From the NCBI GenBank assembly GCA_946894095.1, contig OX335652.1:12237001-12301000 (forward strand): a stretch of 64,000 bases of DNA, read 5' to 3'. Positions 36,333-47,221 of this stretch are shown here, piece by piece. Source of the DNA: Incurvaria masculella. Its lineage: Eukaryota > Arthropoda > Insecta > Lepidoptera > Incurvariidae. Below the pieces are notes generated by a model. That model had not been told where the DNA came from, did no database searches, and worked only from the letters and a program-made list of their open reading frames with translations. How positions within the stretch are numbered: position 1 is the first letter of the stretch; every line of letters starts with the position of its first letter. Position numbers and translations under genes: made by a program.

Positions 36333-39240
36333 TTAGCAATATTTGTTATTTTTACTATAAGAAAAAAATTCGTTTATCTTGTAAAATGGGTTGTCTAATA
36401 GGAATATTTTCAGCTGAGTCTGGAACACAATGTCACTATGTAAAGACTTAATTTTTTCTGGAATCTTATTATACAGTTTGGGTCCAATCACGTCAGGGTC
36501 TTTTTCAGCCATCGCCGATTTGTGCGCAACAGATTTTAAACGCTCTGAATTACGTGTATTGTAATTGTGGTTTACGCCATTAATCTCGAAAGACTGGATG
36601 TTCTTACGTATGTATACTACCACCTCATATATGTATAGAGAGCATACAGTCAATATTCCTAAAGATCTAAACAGATTTCTGCAGGATGTTGTTCGTGGTA
36701 CACTGGCTAATACCCTTATCGCTCGTTTTTGGAGTATTAGCACCCTTTCAGAATCCGTTGAGTTACCCCATAGGATTACTCCATACGATAGCAGTGAATG
36801 TACGTATGCATAGTCGGATTGTTTCAACGTTTCGGGACCGATCAAGCGGCGTAACTCTCTTAGTGCGTAGATACCACTTGCCATCTTGTTACATAGTTTA
36901 TCTATGTGGCTTCTGCAACTTAAAGTTGGGTCAATATAGAATCCCAAGAATCGTATGCATGTCTGGGAGCTAATAGATCCGGAGGAATTCGAAATGGAAA
37001 GCTCACGGGGACCACAGTATTGTCCAGAAAATACCATATAGTTGGTTTTTGACGTATTTAATATGAGGCCGTTCGCAGCAAACCATTCCGATATTTTTCC
37101 TACTACGGAATTTAGCTTAATTTCCAGTTCATGAATGGATTCAGCAAATACTATTATACTAGTATCATCAGCAAAAAGTATTAACACACCATCTATCTGA
37201 ATTAAGGCTAAGTCATTTATAAATACTAAAAATAATGTATTTCCTAATGCTGACCCCTGCGGAATGCCCATTTTTATATTGCCTAGCCCAGAACATATCT
37301 TATTTCCTTTGAGAGTGACCTCAGTGACCTGTCTTCGATCTGTTAATAATGACTTAAGCAATTTATGAGGTTTATCACTAACTCCATATTTTTCCAATTT
37401 GTTCAAGAGGAGATTGTGGTCCACGACATCAAAGGCTTATGACAGGTCGCAAAATATGCCCGCAACCTTCTTCCTCTTGTCTATTCCTTTTATTATCTCT
37501 CCTACCAGCTTCATTCCAGCTGATTTTGTGGAGAGGTCCTTACGGTATGCATATTGGTGGGGGGAAAGAAGTCTGTTATCCTCAAGATACTTAATTACTG
37601 AGTCAGATATCACAGATTCAATTATTTTGGATAGTGCAGGCACTATACTAATAGGTCTATAGTTGTTAGGGTCAATTCTTTCGCCAGCTCCCTTATAAAT
37701 AGGACATACACGGGTCTGTTTTAATGCAGTAGGATAGGTACCCTCGTTAAACATTTGGTTAACTAATACTGATATGTAAGGCGACAAGCTATTTGAGCAT
37801 TTGGCAATCAATTCACCTGATAACTCGAAAATGTCAGGACTGCTCTTTTTTGATAATTTTTCACGGATAATTTTTGATATTTTTTCAGGTGTGACATAGG
37901 GTAGACAAAAGGCATGGTCAGCATCAATACGGGGAGTGTTCATCATTAGGGACAGTGCTTTGATTGGAGAAGCAGGATTCATTGTTGTTAGCTTGCTTCC
38001 GATATTTAGAAAATGTGAGTTCATATATTCAGGAATGTTGTTTGTAGGAACATCGACTCCGTCTGAGGTTACAAGCTTTTGAATACTATCTTCCCTGCAC
38101 AGCCCTCTATTGGTCTCATCTTTAATTACTCTCCATATCTCATTTTTCGGATTATTGCTATTCAATATCCTTGACTCAATGCAATCTCTACGACTATGCC
38201 AAGACATCATATCTATAGCTGTCCTGTACTTTTCTATACATTTTCTTAAAACATCGCTGTGAGGAAATTGTTTTTTCATTTCAAATGTGTGACAAAGTTT
38301 TGTTTTAAGTGTCAATATGTCGTCATTCATCCAATATTCTTTGTCTTTTCTGCTCGTTTTTGTCACTCTCATGGGGAAATAGATATTTATATAATAGGTT
38401 AATACATTTATAAATTTTTCGAACTTAACATCAATGGGGTAATTACTGTTGTACACAATACTACTCCAGTCATATAATTCGATCGCTTCACAATACTGGC
38501 TCACTCTGCCGGGCGTGCGAAGCCTCCGCTGTATAGGGGCAGGAGGATTGCGGCAGGCCTGCAGAGCGCTCTCCCTAACCAAGGCAAGCTGGCCATCGTG
38601 ATCACTTATTGCAGTGACACGTGCGGAAACTATGATTGAATTTGGAGACAAGTTCGAAGCTAAGGCATCGATAGACGATTCTGACACATCACAAATACGA
38701 GTCGGGAAAGTCACCAAATTGTACATGTTAAATGTTTTTAGTAGGTCGGTTATTTTGCTTCGTTTAGAATTTAATGTCATAAAATCTATGTTCCAGTCAC
38801 CAAATAAAATGATATTTTTATTGTCTTTTACAAAATAACTTAAAATATTGTCTATGGATTTGAGGAAAATGGTAAAGTCACCATTGTCAGTTCTGTATAA
38901 ACCTATAACAATTAAATTCAGTTTCGGGATCTCTATTGCTGTGCAATCTAAATGGAATTCCTGGGTCATCTCATGAACTTCAGACCTTTTTTTAAAACTT
39001 ATATCGTTTCGTTAAAATATAATTACTCCACCGTGAATATTATTTTTACGAGAAAAACTATTTGACACGTTATATCCATGGAGCGTTATATTCGGAACCT
39101 CGTTACAATGGAGCCAAGATTCTGAACAAACGATTACCTCTGGTTGATCATCGTGAATATCTACTTGAATTAAATTTATTTTATTGCGGAGGCTGCGCAC
39201 ATTTTGATGAAATATTTTAAAGTATGACTAGACATGTAAA
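36333..39240 (-). pseudogene. LINE ORF2: endonuclease and reverse transcriptase, two stops
   Basis: The frame starts near 39240 (FHQNVRSLRNKINLIQ, the usual endonuclease N terminus of CR1/L2-like LINEs; VCSESWL carries the catalytic Glu). A TAA at 39012-39014 follows GGVIIF. It resumes at once in frame: LIVIGLYRTDNGD, IILFGDWNIDF and AISDHDGQLALV are endonuclease motifs. The RT includes PNNYRPISIVPALSKIIE and LLSPHQYAYRKDLSTKSA. A TAA at 37437-37439 falls inside the catalytic motif (GIFCDLS stop AFDVVDHN), and the frame then runs on through MGIPQGSALGNTLFLVFIND and LFADDTSIIVFA to 36333. Both lesions are single in-frame stops. Confidence 0.88.
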
Positions 39241-39314
39241 CAGCTAACTGTTTACATTTTCTTTACGTATTGTGTTAGCAACGGGGGGGCTTATATTCTG
39301 GCTAGATGCTACTG

Positions 39315-40244
39315 CTACGTCTGAGTGTGGTCTATCATTGGTTGACAAAAAGAATAGAACATAGAATTTTCGTCCTCTCCCTCATTTACACTTTTATTGC
39401 TATATTTAGAAATATGCGGACATGTCAAATAACGCAAATTCGGATTGTAAAATCTATGTACATATTTTTTACTGATTATCTCAAGGCATATATTGTACAA
39501 GCCTTTAGAATTTATGTTACCTATGCTGTTAAAACACGGTGTGTCAAAATAATTTAAATCTATGTAATGAACTTCTGGACATTTTAAGCTAATGTTGTAC
39601 ATTTGGATGTTAATTTGGTGCGCTACATCATTTAATCTAGAGCTCTCAGTACATCTATAATTGTACATTATTGAGCTTATAAATAATTTAATATTTCTTA
39701 GGCAGCAGTGCCGCGTCAGAAACTTAATGCTACGAATATGTTTTTTTAAGTCAGAGTTCGTAACGGTGTCAGTGGCCAGGACTACAAGTGCGTCTCCCTC
39801 CTTCATGTGCTTGGTAAGGCCAGGTACGTCTTGTGTGAGCGCTTGCAGCGGGGCACCTGGCTTGCATATTGCTGATACGTCATCATAGCCAGTCGAGAGC
39901 TCCTTCATCGTCGCGGCCAAGTCCCTTCCTTGCCTGTCACACAGAATTAGCATTTTTCGTCGTACTGGGTAATCATCATTGACACTTAGAGACGCCGGTT
40001 CGCATACTCTTTTCTGGTGCGATTTGGTGTTGTTAAGGTATGGATTTGCTGGTTCACTTATTGTCATCCTATCATTAGTTGCCTTTTTACAATTTTTAAT
40101 ATTATCGATATTATTTTTTACATTGTATGCATTTTTATTCTTCTTTTTACTCTTCTTACTATTAGGTTTGCTTGCTGGAGATTCTAGCGTTGCCGTGGTC
40201 ATCAATATCGGTTGTGATGATGATGATGATTGCGAAGCTGTCAT
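39315..40244 (-). CDS. LINE ORF1 with esterase-like (SGNH) domain
   Basis: A 309-residue open frame with a basic, Asn/Lys-rich N terminus (SKPNSKKSKKKNKNAYNVK, about 25-50). From residue about 95, an alpha/beta domain starts RRKMLILCDRQGRDLAATM, continues LVVLATDTVTNSDLKKHI and ends VHYIDLNYFDT. The layout matches the SGNH-hydrolase-like domain known from ORF1 of CR1/L2-type LINEs. The catalytic GDS block is replaced by CDRQGR, so activity is doubtful. No zinc knuckle is seen. This ORF is intact, unlike ORF2. Confidence 0.6.
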   Translation of the reverse strand: MTASQSSSSSQPILMTTATLESPASKPNSKKSKKKNKNAYNVKNNIDNIKNCKKATNDRMTISEPANPYLNNTKSHQKRVCEPASLSVNDDYPVRRKMLILCDRQGRDLAATMKELSTGYDDVSAICKPGAPLQALTQDVPGLTKHMKEGDALVVLATDTVTNSDLKKHIRSIKFLTRHCCLRNIKLFISSIMYNYRCTESSRLNDVAHQINIQMYNISLKCPEVHYIDLNYFDTPCFNSIGNINSKGLYNICLEIISKKYVHRFYNPNLRYLTCPHISKYSNKSVNEGEDENSMFYSFCQPMIDHTQT

Positions 40245-40324
40245 GAGATTGGTTGGGGAGAAGAAAGTGGCAGGTTCGTGAGGGGCACGGTGCTGTCGAG
40301 ATCGAGCTCCTTAATCCGGACGTC

Positions 40325-42438
40325 CGTTTGGACTTTGTAATGCTCCCACAACCTTCGAGAGGCTTATGGAACGAGTACTTTTTGGGCTGATCGGGGAAGC
40401 TTGTCTGGTGTACTTGGACGATATAATCATATTAGGGCGGACATTTGACGAGCACATCAAGAATTTGGAGAACGTTTTGAGCAAGATTCGCCAAGCTAAC
40501 CTTAAACTAAGTGTCAAGAAGTGTTCTTTCTTCAAGCGTCAGGTTATCTATTTGGGTCACGTTATCTCTGGGAATGGCATCCAAACTGACCCAAAGAAGA
40601 TCGAAGCCGTACGGGAGTGGCCAATTCCAAAGGATAAGACTGAAGTTCGTGCCTTTTTAGGACTGTGCTCATATTACCGCCGTTTCGTACGAAACTTATC
40701 CGAGATTGCTAAGCCTCTGCATCGACTTACAGAAGATAAGCGTCAATTTAATTGGGACGAGGACTGCGCAAATTCGTTTCAAGAACTAAAGCAACATCTC
40801 TGTAACACTCCTATCTTGGGCTACCCCGAAGCCGATAAAGAGTTCATAGTCGACACAGACGCAAGTAATACCGGAATCGGCGGTGTACTCTCACAACGTC
40901 ATGGGGACAAGGAGATCGTTATTGGTTATTTCAGCAAATCCCTTTCAAAACCAGAACGGAACTATTGTGTGACAAGACGAGAGCTTCTAGCAGTAGTGAA
41001 GACTTTGCAGCATTTCAACAAGTATCTTCTCGGCCGAAGATTCCGCTTGAGGACTGACCACGCTGCTTTGAAATGGCTGCTTCAGTTTAAGAATCCAGAA
41101 GGGCAGGTTGCACGTTGGCTGGAACAGCTCCAAGAGTATCAGTTTGATACAGAGCATCGGAGTGATAAAACCCATGGAAATGCTGACGTTTTGTCTCGTC
41201 GACCCTGCCCAGAAGAGTGTAAGCACTGCATCAGGGAGGAGATAAAGGAGACCGTTCATTTAAAGGCCATCCGAACGGATAACATCAGCGAAGAATGGAG
41301 CAATGAAAACATGAAGCTAGCCCAGGAGGGGGACGATGATCTGATGCCCATTATTCACTGGAAGAGAGCAGGAGAGACAAAGCCAGAATGGAGAGATATT
41401 TCTGCAATGAGCACAGCGACTAAAAGTTACTGGGCGCAGTGGTCGAGCCTGGTACTTCATGACGGAATATTGTACAGAAAATGGGAAACACCTAACGGAA
41501 AGGATACTTCTCTGCAATTAGTCATCCCCAGATCTAAGATTAAAGAAGTTCTTCAATGCCTGCACGATGGAACTTCAGGTGGACATTTGGGAATAAACAG
41601 AACTCTCCTGAAGATACGACAACGGTTCTACTGGATAAATTGTCGCGATGATGTAGAAGATTGGTGCCGTAAATTCACGATCTGTAGCGCTGTTAAAGGG
41701 CCTCATACACGGAGCAAGGGAACTTCAAAATTGTACAATGTTGGAGCTCCGTGGGAGAGAATTGCTCTTGATCAAGGCAGAAACTTCGAATCCCGAGTGT
41801 TTCAGGAGACATGTCGAATAATGGGAATCCATAAGACCAGGACAACCCCATACCACCCACAGTCAGATGGCATGGTGGAACGATTTAATCAGACATTGGA
41901 AAGACACTTGGCCAAATTGGTAGGAGACCATCAAAAGGATTGGGACCAGTGTATTCAGCTGTTTCTGCTGTCATACCGAACCGCTGTGCATGAAAGCGTA
42001 GATGAAACTCCAGCCTACATAAATTTTGGACACGAACTCAGACTACCAGCTGACCTTCTGACAGGAATTCCACCAGAGGTATCCCATTGTGTAACAGAGT
42101 ATGTGTCAGATCTGCGAGGGAAAATGGACACTGTTTATAAACGTGTCAGAGAGGCTGGTCTACGAGCAAGCGAGCGGATGAAAACACGTTACGACCGCAA
42201 AGCTAATGGAAATGTATTTGAAGAAGGATCTTTAGTTTGGCTACATAATCCATTACGAAAAAAAGGAAAAAGTCCCAAACTGCAACCAAAATGGGAAGGC
42301 CCATATAGAGTGGTGACTAAAATAAATGACGTGACATATCGTATCCGCCGGAATGATAGATGTCGGGAAAAGATTGTGCACGTAGATCGTCTGGCCCGAT
42401 ACCACGGAGACAATTATGCTCGAGACGAGCATAACTAA
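40325..42438 (+). pseudogene. pol: Gypsy pol, RT C-terminus, RNase H and integrase (core deleted)
   Basis: A long frame resumes after the nested LINE. RT palm: LVYLDDIIILGRTFDEH, with both catalytic Asp of YxDD. RNase H: FIVDTDASNTGIGGVLSQ and RTDHAALKWLLQFKNPEG. Integrase: HHCC zinc finger (HDGTSGGHLGINRTL... CRKFTICSAV, about 41560-41690), then ERIALDQGRNFESRVF and TTPYHPQSDGMVERFNQTLE with the catalytic Glu. Between the first Asp (ALD) and the DQGRNFE motif, roughly 65 residues of the usual core are missing in frame, so the integrase cannot work. The C terminus (PKWEGPYRVVTKINDVTYRI) is complete. Confidence 0.88.
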
Positions 42439-42449
42439 GGAGGAGGCAG
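42436..42449 (+). other. Polypurine tract
   Basis: TAAGGAGGAGGCAG directly before the 3' LTR (TGTTACG at 42450) is the expected primer site for plus-strand DNA synthesis. Confidence 0.65.
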
Positions 42450-42959
42450 TGTTACGAGCGCGCCCGAAGACATAGCGCTGATACACTACCAAAGTGCGCC
42501 AAATGGTTCCTTCGAGTCTCAGTAGATGGCGCTACTTGTCTTATTGCATTGCGCAGGCTATCGCATCACTGTCGTCCCATATAAACTGACGCCTCGTCCA
42601 GCTGACTTCAGAAACAAATCTCGGACATTCTAGTAATGTCTCGAGGGAGATTGTTCTCGACTGCTGCCCTACATGGGTGCCTAGAAATCGGTGGAGTGTT
42701 CTGGAAAGAAACTCCACCGATATAAAAGGCGCCCAAGGCGCTGAGGGCGGCAGTCTATTTTTGGAAGCGAAGTGAGCGACAACAAGCGATATAGAAGTGC
42801 AGTGAACTAGCTCTGAAGTGAATCAGTGAAGTGAGTTGTGTGTGTGTTGAAGTGAGTGGAGTGAGAGAGATATAGTTTGTAAATTAGTGTTTGAATTAAC
42901 CTAGTGTGAAATTGTATTTGTGAGTTTGCTTGTGAATTATTTGAAATACCCGCGTAACA
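42450..42959 (+). repeat. 3' LTR of the Gypsy element
   Basis: 510 bp, TGTTACG to CGTAACA, near-identical to the 5' LTR over most of its length. Differences: it lacks the CCGCTG-type insertion near the start, it carries an extra TGTGTGTGTTGAAGTGAGTG block near 42840, and it lacks about 40 bp (AAAGGAAGAGTATTGG... to CTGCACCC) that in the 5' LTR holds the AATAAA signal. Confidence 0.9.
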
Positions 42960-43239
42960 ATACATTAAAATGTCTTAAAGTGAAAAAACATTTTTTTTTG
43001 TTGACGAATATTTATTTTATATTAATCGCGATCAGGCCGTCAACTAAGATGTGCTCGGCGAAGCCCATTTGCTTCAAACATTTCTCGGGGGCTGGAAATC
43101 TTTACATTACTTTTAAAATACCCTATGATGATTTTGGTGACACTTTTTCCATAGTTTACCAATCCTATAGATAAACAATATACAAGACCGGTCGGTTCTA
43201 ACTGGAGGAATGTGAGTAGTGAATGGGTATATTTTCTTT

Positions 43240-43530
43240 CTGTTGCGCATACTGCCATGGTGCTATGTGGAGGGACGTCAGGTCAGAAATATTGTGTAGG
43301 TCTCAAGAGCATACTCTCCGTTGTAAAAATGTGTAAAGATTTTTTTTCGATTTCTGGCATACCTCGAGGTTTTCAACGAATGCGTGTTGCTGTGCTGAAA
43401 GTCCACGGAGCCAAGCAGTGATCCGTCTGACGGGTGTGAAAAATACGCCACGGAAGACCTGATCTGTGCCTTGTAGAGTAGCAGCGTGAAATACTGGCGC
43501 ACCTTATACGGTACGACCAGGTTTTGTTTT
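43240..43530 (-). pseudogene. LINE RT C-terminal remnant
   Basis: The reverse strand reads VRQYFTLLLYKAQIRSSVAYFSHPSDGS in pieces, then LLGSVDF. It matches VRQYFTPDQKLLLYKAQIRS of the LINE at 14405-17980, with several deletions. The later part (NRKKIFTHFYNGEYALETY) corresponds to the NREKMHTFT region. Confidence 0.65.
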
Positions 43531-43579
43531 GAGGCAAGCTTAGCTTTATCTTATTATATTAATTAATACTACTGGTTTA

Positions 43580-44044
43580 TATTTTTAACCGACTTCAAAA
43601 AAGGAGGAGGTTATCAATTAGTCTTTTTTTTTCTTATGTTTGTTACCTCATAACTTTTGCCTGGGTGAACCGATTTTGATGATTATTTTTTATATAGCTT
43701 TTATATAGCTAGTGCTTCCCAAGTGGTCCCATTTTGATTTGGTTAAGTTCTGAAAATGATATCCATGAGAAAATCATAAAAGTCTTAAATTTGTATTCAG
43801 ATGTGCGCGACAAATGGTCGAATAACTCAATATCACGCCAACCGATTTCGGTGATTCTTTTTTTATTGCAAAGGACGTGTACAAATTAGTAAATGTACTT
43901 CAGATTCACTAAAAATAAACAAATAAAAAAATTTAACAAAAAAAATAACCGCCTTCAAAGAAAAATAACAAAAATCTACAAAAATGGAAATTATTTTTTA
44001 CTTTTCAGTGCTTTTTCTTTGAAGTCGGTCATTTTTTTTGTTAA
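43580..44044. repeat. Repeat with ACCGACTTCAAA / TTTGAAGTCGGT ends
   Basis: AACCGACTTCAAAAAAGGAG at 43588 is mirrored by CTTTGAAGTCGGTCATTTTT at 44018-44038. The same start motif appears at 18300 (TTTTTAACCGACTTCACAAA). Non-coding and AT-rich; a MITE or LINE-end family of Lepidoptera is likely. Confidence 0.5.
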
Positions 44045-44189
44045 ATTTTTTTTTGCGAAAAATTCTAATCTTTTCTTCTTTCCTTTTAAGGTTCTTGGTA
44101 TAGACCATCTCGAGCAACCCTCAGTTTCACTCATATATTGTTGAAATTGAACCTTTTATGGCTCAAGCACAGAAGCCGCACGGAAGCAA

Positions 44190-44520
44190 GAAGGGTAAGC
44201 CGAGTCAACGCGGTGCCACTAATATTTATGGGTGTCTTTTCACATGATTGTCTCGAAGTGTGCACTTACATAGGTAGCTGTGCCGCAATTGCGAGCGCTC
44301 CTCCCCCTCATTTGTACGGCGGAAGGCACTGCGGCGGGGCGGGGTGAGGGGGGGGGGACGCGGCGGCGGCGCCTTTGATCTGCCGCCCCCTCCCCCACCC
44401 CGCCCGCGAAGCCTTCGTTTGTGATCGCCGCCGCCGCCGACAGCAGACACGAGAAAAAAAAACATACGAAAACACGCCGCTACTTATCGACACAGATTTA
44501 TCGTGAAACTCCTCACTTTG
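44190..44520. promoter_or_regulatory. GC-rich island with a TCF-type site
   Basis: A G/C-rich block stands out from the AT-rich surroundings. It contains CCTTTGATCT at 44372-44381, flanked on the left by CGGCGGCGGC and on the right by GCCGCC. CCTTTGATC is the classic TCF/Pangolin HMG-box site, and GCCGCCR is the helper motif known in Drosophila (seen here as CGGCGGC on the reverse strand). Function is inference; some of the GC may simply be simple sequence. Confidence 0.3.
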
Positions 44521-44670
44521 TTTATTAGCGAGCGATGCGGGGTCTGCTACCTCGATTTCACGGAGACTCGTAGAATTTCAGAGATGGAATATGGTAACTA
44601 GAAAATAGAATGGCTGTGAGATACACTGCAATAAATTCAGTACCAGCCTGACGGAGTTCTATGTAATTTT

Positions 44671-45065
44671 GAGCGGCTCGTAGCCTAGTGGCGCGGGGAC
44701 TTGCCTAGCATACCAGAGGCCCGGGTTTAAATCCTCGCCCCGTTCATGCACCACTTTATTTCTCTTTCTGAGTTGGATAAGTGCATTTCGTCACGAATGC
44801 GAGCTGCTCCATGGTTCGGAATCCATGTAAAACCGTAGGTCCCCTTCCCCTTCTAGGCGGTAGGGCTTAAGCCCGTCGCATTGGGTGAAAAGATGGTCGA
44901 AGCGGCCATGAAAATTGTCCGCGTTTTCCATCAAGTTCAATGTAGCCGTGCTCATAAATGGAAGGTCCTGGCATGGCAACCAATTCCTTCGGGAATGTGG
45001 TGTATTGGGCTAAAATCATAACGGTAGTTGTGTGGTATTAGCCATCCATGTCGGGTTGCCTAAAA
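44671..45065 (+). mobile_element. tRNA-derived SINE, best full copy
   Basis: About 395 bp. Head: CTCGTAGCCTAGTGGCGCGG (A-box) and CCCGGGTTTAAATCC (B-box). Body: GTGCATTTCGTCACGAATGC, GAGCTGCTCCATGG, GGTAGGGCTTAAGCCCG, AAGATGGTCGAAGCGGCC. Tail: CCTGGCATGGCAACCAATTC and TAGCCATCCATGTCGGG. The family also appears at 1255, 12467, 19783, 22906, 45432 and 46827. Confidence 0.8.
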
Positions 45066-45431
45066 ATAAAGATAGATGTACTTATTTTTTGTTAGATCTA
45101 CCAGATGAAGACGAAGAATTGAAGCGGCATGCGGCAGACTAAAACATATTGTGAACGAATCAGGGTGTGTAATATACATACATATACTGGAAGACAGAAA
45201 GAAACTGAAAATGAGAATATAAAATAACGTTAAATTCCGGCGAAAAACAGTCGGTAATCCTCCGACTTCTCTCGTATCAACGTTCAACGCTCACCCCGAT
45301 AACTTAACGTCGTGGAAAATAGCTTATAATAATTACGTCCATCTTTCTGTTCGCTAACTTGAAAACTACTTACCCGATTTAAATTAGGTTGGAATTTACA
45401 AATATATATCTTAATTCTAATTACCAACAAA

Positions 45432-45780
45432 ATCAGTGGCTCGTAGCTAAGGGGCGCGGAAGCTGTAACGTGGATCGGAACCCATGTTTAACTGTAGGTA
45501 CCTTTACTGTATTAATTAGGTGGTATAGTTAAGGACTAAAATTTTGTTTATTATGTGACAACATTTTAATTGTTCTGTTATAAAATAAATACTAATCGTC
45601 ATAGATGAAAATATGGTCGAAGCGGCAATAAAGGTAAGTCTTTGTTTTCTATCAAACTCAATGTAGAGGTGTTCACAACAGTAAGGTCCTGGCATGGTAC
45701 CTATTACTATGCGGTGTGTTGGGGATAATAATATCATGACGGTGGTTTTGGTATTATCCGTGTGCAGTGACAAAAAACAG
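45432..45780 (+). mobile_element. tRNA-derived SINE, degraded copy
   Basis: Follows the same order (GTGGCTCGTAGCTAAGGGGC, AGATGAAAATATGGTCGAAG, GGTCCTGGCATGGTACCTAT, GGTATTATCC) with an AT-rich insertion around 45530-45590. Confidence 0.6.
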
Positions 45781-46019
45781 CTATTCGTTGATCAATCGGG
45801 TGAGTGATTCTCAAGTAAGCGGGCACGACGGCGGAGAGACATAAGTGCATGTAGGATTTAATGAATTTTTTGCAATTTAATATTATAGATTCCGTGAGAA
45901 AATTCAACATAGAGCATAATATGAAGTTAATCATATGAGGGGTGTATAATCAAAAGCAGATCCATACAAGAACTGAATTTTTGGTACACTAAAAACAATA
46001 TTAATTCATCAATATTGCT

Positions 46020-46275
46020 TTTTAGGGTTCCGTACCCAAAGGGTGAACATGGAACCCTATTACTAAGCATCCGCCGTCCATTCGTTCGTCCGTCCGTCCG
46101 TCCGTCCCTCCGTCCGTCTGTCCGTCCGTCCGTCTGTCCGTCCGTCCGTCCGTCCGTCCGTCTGTCACAGGGCTGTATCTCATGAACCGTAATAGGTAGG
46201 CAGCTGAATTTTTCACAGAGTGTGTATTTATTTTTCCGCTATAACAACAAATAAAAATTAAAGGGGGCCCTATGC
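46020..46275 (+). repeat. AGGGTTCCGTACCC repeat with long (GTCC)n
   Basis: Starts TTAGGGTTCCGTACCCAAAG, then a GTCC/GTCT run from 46081 to 46163, then CATGAACCGTAATAGGTAGG and GGGGGCCCTATGC. Same family as 23487, 49550 and 57771. Confidence 0.7.
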
Positions 46276-46826
46276 AAAAACGTAAGTATGAAGAAAAATA
46301 TTTTTTTTTCTTTATTAAGGAAAAACACAGTTAGAATATCTAGATAGAATAATAGATAAAATACCAACCAAACCAACAAAATTTTCACATTTAGTATCAG
46401 CATACAGTCTAAATAAATAACTCGATTTAGGCAAAAAACAAATCTTATCATGGTTTATACTTTTCATATCTAAAATATAAAAAGTAAAAACAAAAAAAAA
46501 CATAGTTTTATGTTTAACTATTTCGCAAGAATTTTAATACATACTTCAATGATCATTTATTTTGTGGTGTTAGGTACGCTGCAGCCTACCAAAATGCGGA
46601 AAGGCCTGTGTATGTATCCCACATGATGATGGTGTGTAATAATGAGCGTAGTATGATCACAGATTATTTAATATGACTACTGTTCATAATAAGGATTGCT
46701 ACTTGCTCCTAACTTTAAAGGCAATTAAGGATTTCGCTTCAGATTATTTGGTTGAAAAGCTATGTAGACATACTACGGAGACTTAACTGAGTGTATGTTC
46801 CTAACTTAGAATTAGTAAACTAGAAT

Positions 46827-47221
46827 TTGAGCGGTTCGTAACGTGGAGACTTGCTTAGCATACCAGAGGTCTGGGTCTGAATCCTCGCCCCGTTCATGTG
46901 CCACTTTATTTCACTTTCTGAGTTGCATAAGTGCATTTCGTGCGAGCTGCTCCATGGTTCGGAATCCACGTGAAACTGTAGATCCCCTTCCTAGGTGGTA
47001 GGGCTTAAGCCCGCCCGGGTTGGTACCCGGCGATTGCATGGGATGAAAAGATGGTCGAAGCGGCAATGAAAATTGTCTGTGTTTTCCATCCAGTTCAGTG
47101 TAGCCGTGCTCATAAAGGGAAGTTCCTGGCATGTCACCTAATTCCTCCGGGAATGTGGTGTGTTGGGTTAATATCATAACGGCAGTTGTATGGTATTAGC
47201 CATCCATGTCAAGATCAATAA
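46827..47221 (+). mobile_element. tRNA-derived SINE
   Basis: Near full length. The head has lost about 9 bp (GTAACGTGGAGACTTGCTTA). The body has GCCCGCCCGGGTTGGTACCC and AAGATGGTCGAAGCGGCAAT, and the tail ends GCCATCCATGTC followed by A-rich sequence. Confidence 0.75.

Larger units (their letters stand above)
36096..40324 (-). mobile_element. CR1/L2-like LINE nested in the Gypsy RT
   Basis: It lies on the reverse strand within the Gypsy RT: coding on the left stops at VM and picks up on the right with GLCNAPTTFERLMERVLF. The 3' end is a short tandem (ATCTGT)n tail (36096-36120), rather than poly-A, as in CR1-type LINEs. ORF1 (40244-39315) has an esterase-like domain. ORF2 (about 39240-36333) has endonuclease and RT with two nonsense codons. 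No clear target duplication was found. Confidence 0.85.
33420..42959 (+). mobile_element. Ty3/Gypsy LTR retrotransposon, defective, containing a nested LINE
   Basis: It has two LTRs, a tRNA-Leu-like primer site, gag with a zinc knuckle, then protease, RT, RNase H and integrase in Gypsy order. A 4-bp target duplication ATAC lies on both sides (33416-33419 and 42960-42963). A LINE of about 4.2 kb is inserted antisense inside the RT domain (36096-40324). Other lesions: TGA at 34696 in gag; stops at 35430, 35736 and 35920 in pol; an in-frame loss of most of the integrase core near 41770. No envelope gene is present. It lies just downstream of the copy-2 gene, in the same orientation. Confidence 0.92.

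Noticed and set aside
33420..42959. Endogenous retrovirus with envelope
   Set aside because: After the integrase C terminus the polypurine tract and LTR follow within 15 bp, so there is no room for an envelope gene.
43893..44144. Lys/Asn/Phe-rich 83-residue frame
   Set aside because: It comes from an AT-rich dispersed repeat (43580-44044), not a gene.
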